From assembly GCF_048007035.1 (NCBI RefSeq), contig NZ_CP180355.1, forward strand, positions 1,364,001 through 1,428,000: 64,000 nucleotides of DNA, in the 5' to 3' direction. The notes beneath the pieces were generated by a model, which ran no database searches, was not told the DNA's origin, and saw only the letters and a program-made list of their open reading frames with translations. Source of the DNA: Imperialibacter sp963977595. Its GTDB lineage: Bacteria > Bacteroidota > Bacteroidia > Cytophagales > Cyclobacteriaceae. The stretch's first letter is position 1. Every line of letters begins with the position of its first letter. A program made the translations under genes and the position numbers. Of this stretch, positions 1-7,107 are shown piece by piece.

Positions 1-719
1 TTGTTAAAAATCTTGGACAGCTCATTCACAAAAGCGATATTAATGTCTCGCTGAGAGTTTTCGATCACCTTGGCTGCCTCCGCTACTTTCATCGAAGATG
101 CCTTATAAGTGCCGGCGGTAATAACCTTGCCGTACAATCCATCAATGAATTCAGCTGCCTCCGGCGTGCTTCCAGAGGTTACCTTAAGAATTTTCGCCAC
201 TGTATGCTCCTTGTCTCCGGGATTTATCCGCTCAGGGCTGTAGCCTGCGAAAAAGTCTTTATTGAATGACAGTCCAGATGCCTTTTCCAGCACAGGCACA
301 CACTCGTCTTCGGTGACACCAGGATATACAGTGGACTCATATACTACCACCGCACCAGGTTTCATCACACTTCCCACCGTTTCGCTGGCTTTGATGAGCG
401 GTGTAAGCACTGGCCTGTTGTGCCTGTCAGTGGGAGTAGGTACCGTGATAATGAACACATTGCAACTAGTCAGGTCTTCCTTGGAAGCGCTGACTAAAAG
501 GCCTTTGCCTGCAGAAAGCTCCTTCGACACAACCTTTTGAAGATCAGTATCGCTTACCTCCAGCGTATGGTCGTGGCCCTGATTAAGTTCTTTTACCCGA
601 GCCAGGTTGATATCAAAACCAACGGTAGGAAATTGTTTGGCAAATTCGACGGCTAACGGAAGGCCTACATAGCCCAGGCCGATGAGGCCTACTTTAGGGT
701 TGGAGGGGAAGTTGGTCAT
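1..719 (-). CDS. Nucleotide-sugar dehydrogenase (UDP-glucose/UDP-GlcNAc 6-dehydrogenase family), 3' part outside window
   Basis: The first 239 codons are visible, starting from ATG at 719. Residues 10-22 hold the Rossmann fold motif GxGYVGLPLA, followed by VPTPTD (about 100), ESTVYPG (about 129) and GYSPERINPGD (about 155). The helix K-AE-K-EN-RD-NIA-NEL near residues 216-239 is the domain linker of the UDP-glucose/GDP-mannose dehydrogenase family. The central helix domain and the C-terminal domain with the catalytic Cys lie outside the window. The GYSPERINPGD and PTP-TD motifs resemble the TviB/WbpA type, which oxidises UDP-N-acetylhexosamines to uronates with NAD+. It is the last visible gene of the minus-strand exopolysaccharide cluster and likely supplies an acidic sugar precursor in the cytoplasm. 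The exact substrate cannot be told. Confidence 0.9.
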   Translation of the reverse strand, partial: MTNFPSNPKVGLIGLGYVGLPLAVEFAKQFPTVGFDINLARVKELNQGHDHTLEVSDTDLQKVVSKELSAGKGLLVSASKEDLTSCNVFIITVPTPTDRHNRPVLTPLIKASETVGSVMKPGAVVVYESTVYPGVTEDECVPVLEKASGLSFNKDFFAGYSPERINPGDKEHTVAKILKVTSGSTPEAAEFIDGLYGKVITAGTYKASSMKVAEAAKVIENSQRDINIAFVNELSKIFN

Positions 720-776
720 TGGATTAACGATGGCGGATATTGGAATACATATTTAAGATTGTGGCTCTGTATTTTG

Positions 777-937
777 AAGGTGTGTGAAGACACAGCACCT
801 TTACGGCATTGCTTTTAGGGCGTGTGAAGACACACCGCCCAAACAGTAGTATGTCAAAAGTGTGTGAAGACAAGCTGCTCTAACAGTATTACGTCTAAGG
901 TGTGTGAAGACATAGCACCTTAACGGCTTTCTTTTTG
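777..937. repeat. Tandem array of four about 40-bp units, each with a hairpin (family A)
   Basis: Four units begin near 777, 818, 858 and 897, so the period is 39-41 bp. Each has the core TGTGAAGACA flanked by arms, then a short tail like TAACAG or TAACGG. Unit 1 pairs AAGGTGTGTG with CACAGCACCTT. Unit 2 has GGGCGTGTG with CACACCGCCC: both arms changed together and pairing is kept. Unit 3 has lost most of its pairing and unit 4 is AAGGTG/CACCTT again. Single copies with the same tail lie at 6774-6798 and 8681-8705. Confidence 0.75.
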
Positions 938-975
938 TAACACCTATTTTGATCGACAGGCGACTCGTGTAACCA

Positions 976-1006
976 GTGCCTGACGGTTCATTGGCCGTGC
1001 CGACAC
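976..1006. repeat. REP-like imperfect hairpin, family B, copy 1
   Basis: The arms are GTGCCTGACGG and CCGTGCCGACAC, with an imperfect stem. A second, longer-looped copy is at 6913-6956 with GTGTCTGACGGC and GCCGTGCCGACAC. Confidence 0.55.
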
Positions 1007-1008
1007 GT

Positions 1009-1054
1009 ACCCCTCCTTTCAGTGTCCTCTGCGAGAGACACCAAAAGGAGGGGT
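1009..1054. repeat. Strong hairpin, family C, copy 1
   Basis: A perfect outer stem pairs ACCCCTCCTTT (1009-1019) with AAAGGAGGGGT (1044-1054). An inner stem pairs GTGTC with GACAC around CTCTGCGAGA. A second copy at 6731-6765 keeps CCCTCCTTTCAG and CTCTGCGAGAG but has GGGC/GCCC in place of GTGTC/GACAC. It lies just downstream of the minus-strand gene ending at 1071, but no T-run follows, so it is not a typical intrinsic terminator. Confidence 0.6.
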
Positions 1055-1070
1055 TACTCAATGCCGGCAC

Positions 1071-1610
1071 CTAGTCATCAGCGGACCAAAGGAGTAGCAA
1101 AGGCTTGCGGTCAAGTTCGGATTTTACGTTATCCATTTCTAATAAGCTGAATATGCTATAGCTGATCTTTCTGTGAATAAGCTCTTCTGCTTTGGTCACC
1201 AAAAGGGATAAGTACTGCGTGTCGATAGCATCACCTACGATCACCATGTCAATATTGGACGTATTTTTTCCTTCTGCCAGCTCGTTGATCAGGTAGACAC
1301 TGTGGAGGTTACCTAGTTTATCCACCACCTTCTCCACAAGGACATCGAGCCCCAGGTAGTTGCGCACCAGCTTATTGATCTCGCCGAAAAGCGGGTGCTG
1401 ATCGTTGGCACTGTATACCTTCTTATTGCCTTCCAGTTCTGCTCTCAACAAGTTGGCCCCCTCAAGCCTGTTGAGTTCCAGTCGAATGGAGTTAGTGCTC
1501 TCGCCAAACTCTGACTCCAGCGACCGCAAATACGATCTGCTACCCGGGCTCAGGAAAAACCTGACCAGGAGTTTGATGCGTGTTTTGGAAGTGATGAGTG
1601 TATCTAGCAA
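1071..1610 (-). CDS. Winged-helix regulator with degenerate nucleotidyltransferase-like C-terminus
   Basis: This 179-residue protein starts with TTG at 1610 (MLDTLITSKTRIKLL); no ATG lies near the conserved beginning. Residues 1-70 look like an ArsR/MarR-type winged helix, with RSYLRSLESEFGESTNSIRLELNRLEGANLL as the helix-turn-helix. Residues 95-150 (VYLINELAEGK..NIDMVIVGD) resemble the minimal nucleotidyltransferase fold, but the Gly-Ser motif and paired aspartates needed for catalysis are absent, so it is probably an inactive or binding domain. It sits between the UpxY-type gene and the nucleotide-sugar dehydrogenase, all on the minus strand, which suggests a role in control of the polysaccharide cluster. 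The winged helix is fairly sure; the second domain is an inference from motif shape. Confidence 0.75.
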   Translation of the reverse strand: MLDTLITSKTRIKLLVRFFLSPGSRSYLRSLESEFGESTNSIRLELNRLEGANLLRAELEGNKKVYSANDQHPLFGEINKLVRNYLGLDVLVEKVVDKLGNLHSVYLINELAEGKNTSNIDMVIVGDAIDTQYLSLLVTKAEELIHRKISYSIFSLLEMDNVKSELDRKPLLLLWSADD

Positions 1611-1621
1611 GGGGGATATTT

Positions 1622-1713
1622 GGATGTTCGGACGGGTCGGATGTTCAGATATTCGGACGGGTCGGACGAGTCAGATGGTTCGGACTGTCTGAGTGTCGGA
1701 TAGTCTGAGTGTC
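1622..1713. repeat. TTCGGA-type degenerate repeat tract 1
   Basis: Short units such as GGATGTTCGGA, GGGTCGGA and TGTCTGAGTGTCGGA follow each other between the winged-helix gene and the UpxY-type gene. Similar tracts occur at 6280-6325 and 8721-8828. No open frame of interest crosses them. Confidence 0.6.
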
Positions 1714-1812
1714 CATTCTCCGGCACAGCTTCGCCTCCTCAGTCACATGGCGGCGACTTCAAAAAATTAAACTATACAGGCCCGGAGGTTTATTGACGGG
1801 CACAAAAATATC

Positions 1813-2319
1813 CTAACGCAGCTTTTGTAAATGCACGGCGGGTATTTCAGCCCGGATCACCTGACCCAGAGACTCTATATGTAATATGATCTTGTTACCT
1901 TGCCTCGCAATGCATTCGCCTTCCATTCCCTTAAAAGCACCCCAATCCACTTTCACTTTTGCCCCGTCTTCAAAGGTGAAATTCAGTTCTGATACCTCGT
2001 GATTGCTCACTTCCTGCGTGAAAATTCCAATCGCCTCGATTTCGTTCTGTTTGACTATAGCGGGCTTGCCCAACCAATACACAAAATTAATCACACCGGG
2101 CGTCTGAAGGATGAGCACCCTTTCCTCTTCAGTGGCCTGAATAAAAACATAGGATCTGAACAAGGGTTCTTGTACTTTCTTTTTCCGATCGCTCCACTGC
2201 TTGAGGGTGGTGACGGTGGGGCAATAGCTTCGGAAGCCATGCTTCTTAAGTGATTCCGCCACTTTCTTCTCAGCCCTCGAACGGGTATATAATACGTACC
2301 AATGACTGGTTGCCGGCAT
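1813..2319 (-). CDS. UpxY-type NusG-family transcription antiterminator
   Basis: This 168-residue protein begins MPATSHWYVLYTRSRAEKKV, the typical start of the NusG N-terminal (NGN) domain (residues about 5-105, with QEPLFRSYVFI and TPGVINFVYW). A KOW-like segment follows (about 118-165, FEDGAKVKVDWGAFKGMEG). It is shorter and more divergent than housekeeping NusG and is not beside rplK or secE; it lies in a polysaccharide cluster. In Bacteroides, UpxY proteins bind RNA polymerase and stop early termination in the leader of their own capsule operon. The same role is inferred here for the wza-wzc cluster or genes beyond the left edge. Confidence 0.88.
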   Translation of the reverse strand: MPATSHWYVLYTRSRAEKKVAESLKKHGFRSYCPTVTTLKQWSDRKKKVQEPLFRSYVFIQATEEERVLILQTPGVINFVYWLGKPAIVKQNEIEAIGIFTQEVSNHEVSELNFTFEDGAKVKVDWGAFKGMEGECIARQGNKIILHIESLGQVIRAEIPAVHLQKLR

Positions 2320-2338
2320 AATGAGTAGAAATACTACT

Positions 2339-2346
2339 CAAAGGTA
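2339..2346 (-). promoter_or_regulatory. Candidate Bacteroidota -7 element before the UpxY-type gene
   Basis: The minus strand reads TACCTTTG, fitting TAnnTTTG, 20 bases before the ATG at 2319. No clear TTTG -33 element lies at the expected distance, so this is tentative. Confidence 0.35.
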
Positions 2347-2497
2347 GGAAGCTGGATGGACATGTCATATTTTTTTTAGCACAATTCGAAGGGGAATAGC
2401 AATTTGAGGTTGCTTGTTTGGAATCGGAGAGGTTAGAGGAGTGGGGAGAGGTTAGAGTAGTGGCCATGGCTGCACCGACATCTGCATGCAGGCTCCA

Positions 2498-2540
2498 AGC
2501 CGGGCACCCCTCAGCCGGGCACCCCTCAGCCGGGCACCCC
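2498..2540. repeat. Three tandem copies of a 15-bp unit
   Basis: The unit AGCCGGGCACCCCTC occurs at 2498, 2513 and 2528, the last one ending CCCCC in place of CCCCTC. It is GC-rich against an otherwise AT-richer intergenic region. Confidence 0.8.
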
Positions 2541-2711
2541 CGATGGAATCCCGACTGAGTGGCATAACATGAGTGGTATAACAATGGAATGGCGTCGAAA
2601 TGACCCTATTAAAATAGCGGGGTTGCGATCGCTATACGCTTCTAAGAAAGTCATTTTCCACTTCGGTGTCTGGCGGCTCTTTCTGCTATGGTGTAGGTCT
2701 TGCCAACACGA

Positions 2712-5069
2712 TTAATCTATGTAATATCCGCTACCTGAAGCTTTTTTGCCTCCATAATAATTACCGTAGCCATATCCATATCCATAAATTGAATGCCATT
2801 TTGGTTTCTTAAAATCAACACCGTTCAGAACAATTCCAATATTATTGATTAGACCTTTGTTATGGATGTCATTAATATAATCAATGGCGTGGCGGGGAGT
2901 GACATCCTGTCTTATGATAAATAATGCCACATCGGCATGTCGACTTATCTCGATAGGATCCGACACGAGACCTACTGGCGGGGTATCTATCACAATATAG
3001 TCATAGTGCTCCCTGAACCATCTCATTGCATCATCGAACTCGTGTCCCATCAGCAGTTCATTCGGGTTGGGGGGAATTGGTCCTGCCGCAATCAAATCCA
3101 AGCCCTTTATACCCGTTGATTGAATTACGTCTTTATATTTTTTGTCACCGATGAGGAGCTGGCTCATCCCCTGGTCATTTGAAATTCCAAAAGAGTCAAA
3201 AATTTTCGGCTTACGAAGATCTAAGCCTAATAATAGAACTTTTTGTCCCATTTTGGCAAGCATTATGGCAGTGTTCATAGTTAGAAAGGATTTACCCTCT
3301 CCTGACAGAAACGAAGTAACCATCACCACCTTATGATCCTTTCGCTCTAAAAATTTCATCGAAGCTCGCATTTTCCTAAAGCTTTCGGCCACCTGTGATC
3401 GGGGATACTTTTCCATCACCAACTCCGTTTCATACCTGCTCAGAGCAATTGAGGCCAGAACTGGCAATTTTGTACTCTTCGTGATTTCATGAACAGACTG
3501 AATGCTAATCGAAAAGAAATCCTTGATAACGATCAATATGATTGGTAAAAGCAAACCTAAACTAAATCCAATTGCATAATTCCTTAAGGGAGTTGGAAAC
3601 GTCTGTCCTCTCAACATTGGCGGATCTACGACTTTGGCATTTGGTACATTAGAAGCCTTCGCTATGCCTGCCTCCGCTTTTTTTTCCTGGAGGTAAATAA
3701 ACAAATTCTCACTCAACGAGAACCTTCGTTGAATGTTCACAAGTGTTCTTTCGGTAAGTGGTAATTTATTGACCAACCTCTCTGATTCTTTAATCCTCGA
3801 AGTAAGATCAGCAACAAGAATTTCGCTACTTCCTTTTAGGTTCTGTACGTTCTCAATTATCGATAAAATTACTTTTCGGGTCTGATTCTTTAAAGACAAC
3901 ACTTGAGGGTTGGCATCGGTTGCTCCCATTTCAACCTGAAGTAATTGTGAACTCAATTCAGCCAGGTTTTGTGTCAACGCTTCCAATAGCGGCGAATCTA
4001 TCCCCGCAGTAGATGGGCTAATAATACCGTGGGGCTGCGTTTCTTGCTTAAGGTAAGCTACTATATAGTTATAATACTCAATCCGAAATCTCTCTTCAGC
4101 CCTTTTATTTTCAAGCTCTTCAAGTTTTTGTAATGCGGCAAGTCCTTCCTGGCTAATGTCAACTACTCGATTGTCTGTTCTAAATGTTTGTAACCGGCGC
4201 TCTATCAATAGTAAAGAATCTTCTATACTTGCCAACTGTCCGTCTATAAATTCGACGGTTCGAGTTGCCGTCTCATTTTTTTCCTCCAGCTCACGTTGAA
4301 TGTATATATTTATTAAACTATTGATAAATTGAACCCCTTTTGACGGCAACTCCGTTTGCATGCTAATTGCCAAAATGCTTGCCTCTTTGTTAACATCAGA
4401 GATTCGAATCCTACCTCGGTAAGACCTTGCCAACCCCCAACTATTAAAAAGTACAAATTGGTAAGAATCAACCCCAGCTAAATCTATTTGCCTCTCTTCC
4501 ACCCTGAAAGAGAGTCCATTGAATTCGATTACCGCAGGAAACTGATATCTTTGACGAGCGAGTCCAAGTTCTTCAGAAAACAACACAAAGCCTCCATCTT
4601 TTTGCATCTCAACACTGAAAACCAAATTTCGCTCAGGTCTTGCTTCACCTATAAAACTTACTTTAAACGGCATTTTTTCAGGTTCAATTTCTCTTTGTTT
4701 TATCCTGCCAATACCGTAATACGCTATATCGAAATTGAGCGATTCGATTGCTCGTTTGAGAAGTGAATAAGAACCTAATAACTCAATTTCATTTTGCTTT
4801 GTGGAATTCCCCTGAAAAAATTGAAGCTCCTGTAAAAGTTCTGGGTTAATAGACTTTTTATCTTCCTTTATCAAGATTGTTCCTGCGACCTCAAACCTGG
4901 GAGTTGAATACCTGTGAAAAAGAAATACTACCCCAACGCAAATTATTACAGACAGAAAAATTAATTGCCAATAATCCAGGATTTTGTACACCCAATCTTT
5001 CACGTCTAAATTTTCCTCTTCAACATAAGCCGGAACTGCGGGCATCTTATTAACTCCCTGTGCGTCCAT
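2712..5069 (-). CDS. Wzc-type polysaccharide co-polymerase and bacterial tyrosine kinase
   Basis: The 785-residue inner membrane protein has a first membrane segment at about 34-52, a large periplasmic Wzz-like region with coiled-coil (about 55-495), a second membrane segment (about 498-520) and a cytoplasmic BY-kinase domain. The Walker A motif is SGEGKS near residue 590, Walker A' is LLLGLDLRKPKI (about 612-622) and Walker B is YIVIDTPP (about 695). The last 30 residues are rich in Tyr (YGYGYGYGNYYGG, SGYYID), the usual autophosphorylation cluster. It controls chain length and export of exopolysaccharide with the Wza-type lipoprotein encoded 6 bp upstream, so the two genes are one operon. 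Confidence 0.93.
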   Translation of the reverse strand: MDAQGVNKMPAVPAYVEEENLDVKDWVYKILDYWQLIFLSVIICVGVVFLFHRYSTPRFEVAGTILIKEDKKSINPELLQELQFFQGNSTKQNEIELLGSYSLLKRAIESLNFDIAYYGIGRIKQREIEPEKMPFKVSFIGEARPERNLVFSVEMQKDGGFVLFSEELGLARQRYQFPAVIEFNGLSFRVEERQIDLAGVDSYQFVLFNSWGLARSYRGRIRISDVNKEASILAISMQTELPSKGVQFINSLINIYIQRELEEKNETATRTVEFIDGQLASIEDSLLLIERRLQTFRTDNRVVDISQEGLAALQKLEELENKRAEERFRIEYYNYIVAYLKQETQPHGIISPSTAGIDSPLLEALTQNLAELSSQLLQVEMGATDANPQVLSLKNQTRKVILSIIENVQNLKGSSEILVADLTSRIKESERLVNKLPLTERTLVNIQRRFSLSENLFIYLQEKKAEAGIAKASNVPNAKVVDPPMLRGQTFPTPLRNYAIGFSLGLLLPIILIVIKDFFSISIQSVHEITKSTKLPVLASIALSRYETELVMEKYPRSQVAESFRKMRASMKFLERKDHKVVMVTSFLSGEGKSFLTMNTAIMLAKMGQKVLLLGLDLRKPKIFDSFGISNDQGMSQLLIGDKKYKDVIQSTGIKGLDLIAAGPIPPNPNELLMGHEFDDAMRWFREHYDYIVIDTPPVGLVSDPIEISRHADVALFIIRQDVTPRHAIDYINDIHNKGLINNIGIVLNGVDFKKPKWHSIYGYGYGYGNYYGGKKASGSGYYID

Positions 5070-5075
5070 GAATGA

Positions 5076-5912
5076 TTATTTGGTAAAAAAGTTAAGGATC
5101 AAAAAAACGGCGGTAATAGTGGCAGCCACAGCACTGATGGTTTGGAAAGTAGTAATGCCTGTTCCGAGCTCTCGTACCTTTAGGGGCGCCACATACAATT
5201 GGTCGCCAGGCTGGATATAATAAAACTCAGAGTTAATCAGGTCACGATTCGTCAAGTCTATTTTGTGGATGCGCTGCCCTTCAGGGTACTGGCGGATAAG
5301 CAACGCTTCTTTTCTGTTGGCCTCTATCTGCAGGTCACCAGCTGAGGCAATGGCTTCATAAATGGTCAGCCTGTTTTGAAGCACACCGTACCTCCCCGGT
5401 GCCCTGAACTCACCCAGCGCAGTGAACCTTATGCCACCAAGCTTCACCGATATGTAAGGATCTTTGATGTATACCTGAGCCGATTCTTCCACCACTCTTC
5501 TTACCTCTGCCAGGGTTTTCCCAGCGACTGAAATTCTTCCGATCACAGGTACCTCAATCATCCCATTGGCATCAACATTAAAGCCCGTGAGGTAGAAAAT
5601 GTCAGAAGCGTTGCTTATGAGCTGACCAGCGGCTTGCGTAGCCATGCCACCTATGTTGAACATATCATCAGTTGTTCCATCCAGGCTTTTGATTTTTATG
5701 TCCAGGTTATCACCTGGCTGCACGACATAGGTTTTATAGGGAAAGCTCAGCAAGCTGTCGTTAGGAACCGCAGGAGACTCCTCATTGGATTCCTGCATGT
5801 ACACTACCTTCTTATTGGAGATGCATGCGCTAAGGGCTGCGCCGAGTAAAAAAAATAGAATTGTATTAAAAACCAGCCCAGACCAGGACCTCCTGACACC
5901 AAATGTTAGCAT
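5076..5912 (-). CDS. Wza-type outer membrane polysaccharide export lipoprotein
   Basis: The 278-residue protein has a lipoprotein signal ending in LSAC with the lipidated Cys at residue 30. A poly-export domain follows (YVVQPGDNLDIKIKSLDG, about 60-165), then SLBB-like segments (GGIRFTALGEFRAPGRYGV; YYIQPGDQLYVAPL). The C-terminus carries a hydrophobic stretch (ISAVAATITAVFLILNFF), which differs from E. coli Wza but is common in Bacteroidota homologues. It forms the outer membrane channel for exopolysaccharide and is paired with the Wzc-type kinase 6 bp downstream. As the first gene of the pair it should follow the promoter. Confidence 0.92.
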   Translation of the reverse strand: MLTFGVRRSWSGLVFNTILFFLLGAALSACISNKKVVYMQESNEESPAVPNDSLLSFPYKTYVVQPGDNLDIKIKSLDGTTDDMFNIGGMATQAAGQLISNASDIFYLTGFNVDANGMIEVPVIGRISVAGKTLAEVRRVVEESAQVYIKDPYISVKLGGIRFTALGEFRAPGRYGVLQNRLTIYEAIASAGDLQIEANRKEALLIRQYPEGQRIHKIDLTNRDLINSEFYYIQPGDQLYVAPLKVRELGTGITTFQTISAVAATITAVFLILNFFTK

Positions 5913-6031
5913 TATACCGGAATGAATTACATGTTTTTACCGTCTGCAACCAAAAATGAGCTGTCGTTGATCCTTTTGCACCAGTGGCGTATAATAAAGG
6001 AAGGCCCGTTTCACTCCCAGGTTCGAAGCTG

Positions 6032-6039
6032 CAAACTTA
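6032..6039 (-). promoter_or_regulatory. Candidate -7 element for the wza-wzc operon
   Basis: The minus strand reads TAAGTTTG (TAnnTTTG), about 120 bases upstream of the wza start. The TTTG that should lie about 19 bases further upstream is not present (one is only 10 bases away), so confidence is low. Confidence 0.3.
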
Positions 6040-6228
6040 CAATTAAAATCAAAATTTACCCACTTGACGGCGTCATTAGGGGAGTCTACACAAATGCTCA
6101 CAAAGGTATAGTTGGCAATATGCATCAAATTTCGGCTTAGACGCAACAATGAAAGACAAAAAAGTACAAGTTGGTTTGAGAAAAATGCAAAAAAGAGCAA
6201 CGGATTTGAGTGACCGGAGAGGCTTGAA

Positions 6229-6276
6229 GACGGCCCTCCTGCGCCAGAGGCTTCGGCGGGTGAGTAAGACGGGAGG
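6229..6276. repeat. Family D hairpin repeat, copy 1
   Basis: About 48 bp from GACGGCC to GGGAGG, with an inner hairpin CGCC/GGCG around AGAGGCTTC. It is nearly identical to 6420-6470. Confidence 0.75.
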
Positions 6277-6279
6277 TAG

Positions 6280-6325
6280 TCAGACATTCGGATGTTCAGA
6301 CGCTCGGATGTTCGGATATTCAGAG
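6280..6325. repeat. TTCGGA-type degenerate repeat tract 2
   Basis: Units such as CATTCGGATGTTCAGA and CTCGGATGTTCGGATATTCAGA follow directly after family D copy 1. This is the same kind of repeat as at 1622-1713 and 8721-8828. Confidence 0.6.
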
Positions 6326-6419
6326 TGGAGCCGGGAGATCGAAGTCGGGAGACGGAAGTGAGCAGTGAGCAATGAGCAATGAACAGTTGAAGAACGAAGG
6401 TTGGGGGTGAAGGTTGGGA

Positions 6420-6470
6420 GACGGCCTCCTACGCCAGAGGCTTCGGCGGGTGAAGAAGACGGGAGGCCGG
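6420..6470. repeat. Family D hairpin repeat, copy 2
   Basis: It matches copy 1 over most of its length. Here the outer arms pair well: CGGCCTCC with GGGAGGCCG. The inner CGCC/GGCG hairpin is kept. Confidence 0.75.
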
Positions 6471-6587
6471 ATCTGATATTCAGACGGGAAACGACAGTTA
6501 GCGGTTAGCCTCCGGAAAGCTGAGAACAGGAAACGAGACCAGTGCATAGGGCTTTACCAAATGCACAGATATTCCACTCCGTTCGGG

Positions 6588-6625
6588 CCCTTTCAGGGCT
6601 TGCCATTGTGTGAGTCCTGAAAGGG
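6588..6625. repeat. Strong stem-loop
   Basis: CCCTTTCAGG (6588-6597) pairs perfectly with CCTGAAAGGG (6616-6625) around an 18-base loop. No T-run follows on either strand. It lies in the repeat-rich gap and only one copy was noticed. Confidence 0.6.
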
Positions 6626-6730
6626 TGATATAACAAAAAGATGGCGGTGAAGCCCTATCCGTAAGGAAAAGTTGGAAACTGGCTAAAGGCTTAAAGTCTT
6701 TTGGTTGTGAAGAGTAAGCGATCAACAGTC

Positions 6731-6765
6731 AGCCCTCCTTTCAGGGCCCTCTGCGAGAGAGCCCC
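6731..6765. repeat. Family C hairpin, copy 2
   Basis: It shares CCCTCCTTTCAG and CTCTGCGAGAGA with the hairpin at 1009-1054. The inner stem is GGGC/GCCC here instead of GTGTC/GACAC, so pairing is preserved while sequence differs. Confidence 0.6.
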
Positions 6766-6773
6766 ATCCGGAC

Positions 6774-6798
6774 AAGGTGCGTGAAGACACGGCACCTT
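6774..6798. repeat. Family A hairpin, single copy
   Basis: AAGGTGCGTG pairs with CACGGCACCTT (one unpaired G) around AAGA, followed by TAACAATCATTT. The same tail follows the copy at 8681-8705. Confidence 0.75.
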
Positions 6799-6912
6799 AA
6801 CAATCATTTCGGTGGCCACGAAGGCCCAAAGGTTGTGATGCCACATCTGTCCAGCATGTAATTATTGCCCGGGGACATCAATTCGAAACTCCGTTTAGGC
6901 ACGGTAAACCCG

Positions 6913-6956
6913 GTGTCTGACGGCTCTTGCGGGGTTGGCTAGGGCCGTGCCGACAC
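6913..6956. repeat. Family B imperfect hairpin, copy 2
   Basis: The arms are GTGTCTGACGGC and GCCGTGCCGACAC; see the copy at 976-1006. Confidence 0.55.
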
Positions 6957-7107
6957 CTAATTCGGTAGGGCATGGGTGGATGGATAAGATATCTCCACTG
7001 CGTTGCGATATGGCCGACCATTTGTGTAAAGTGGATGATCCGGCTTTGAACCAAAAGGCTAAATTCAGGGTATCTGGGAGTATTTGATGGCGTGGCTTGG
7101 GTTGTGC

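Larger units (their letters stand above)
720..1070. other. Non-coding gap filled with hairpin repeats
   Basis: No credible gene is visible in this 351 bp stretch. A possible reading frame on the minus strand (801-1070) runs straight through the repeats and has no family-like features. The gap holds a four-unit tandem array of about 40 bp units (777-937), a GTGCC...GACAC imperfect hairpin (976-1006) and a perfect 11-bp stem hairpin (1009-1054). Related copies of all three occur at 6.7-6.95 kb. Confidence 0.7.
2320..2711. other. Non-coding gap between wzc and the UpxY-type gene
   Basis: In this 392 bp stretch I see no gene. It holds a candidate promoter element near 2339, a T-rich run (2369-2377) and a 15-bp tandem repeat (2498-2540). 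The distance suggests the UpxY-type gene has its own promoter rather than simple read-through from wzc. Confidence 0.6.
5913..7107. other. 1.2-kb non-coding region rich in hairpin repeats
   Basis: I see no credible gene here. Short frames on both strands (for example 5937-6287 minus and 7084-7359 plus) lack family features, and several run through repeats. The region holds a candidate wza promoter element (6032), a paired 50-bp repeat (6229, 6420), a TTCGGA-type tract, a strong 10-bp stem hairpin (6588-6625), and single copies of hairpin families A, B and C. It may be a site where short mobile repeats have piled up. Confidence 0.65.

Noticed and set aside
777..937. CRISPR array, because of regular about 40-bp spacing
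   Set aside because: The spacers resemble each other, the repeats are degenerate hairpins, only four units exist and no cas gene is nearby.
1009..1054. Intrinsic terminator of the winged-helix gene
   Set aside because: The stem is strong but no T-run follows on the minus strand, and a related copy lies away from any gene end.
801..1070. 89-codon minus-strand frame
   Set aside because: Runs through hairpin families A, B and C; not a protein.
1813..2319. Housekeeping NusG
   Set aside because: No ribosomal protein or secE neighbours; placement in a polysaccharide cluster fits the UpxY type better.
5937..6287. 116-codon minus-strand frame upstream of wza
   Set aside because: Low complexity start, no signal peptide pattern of note, and crosses repeat family D.
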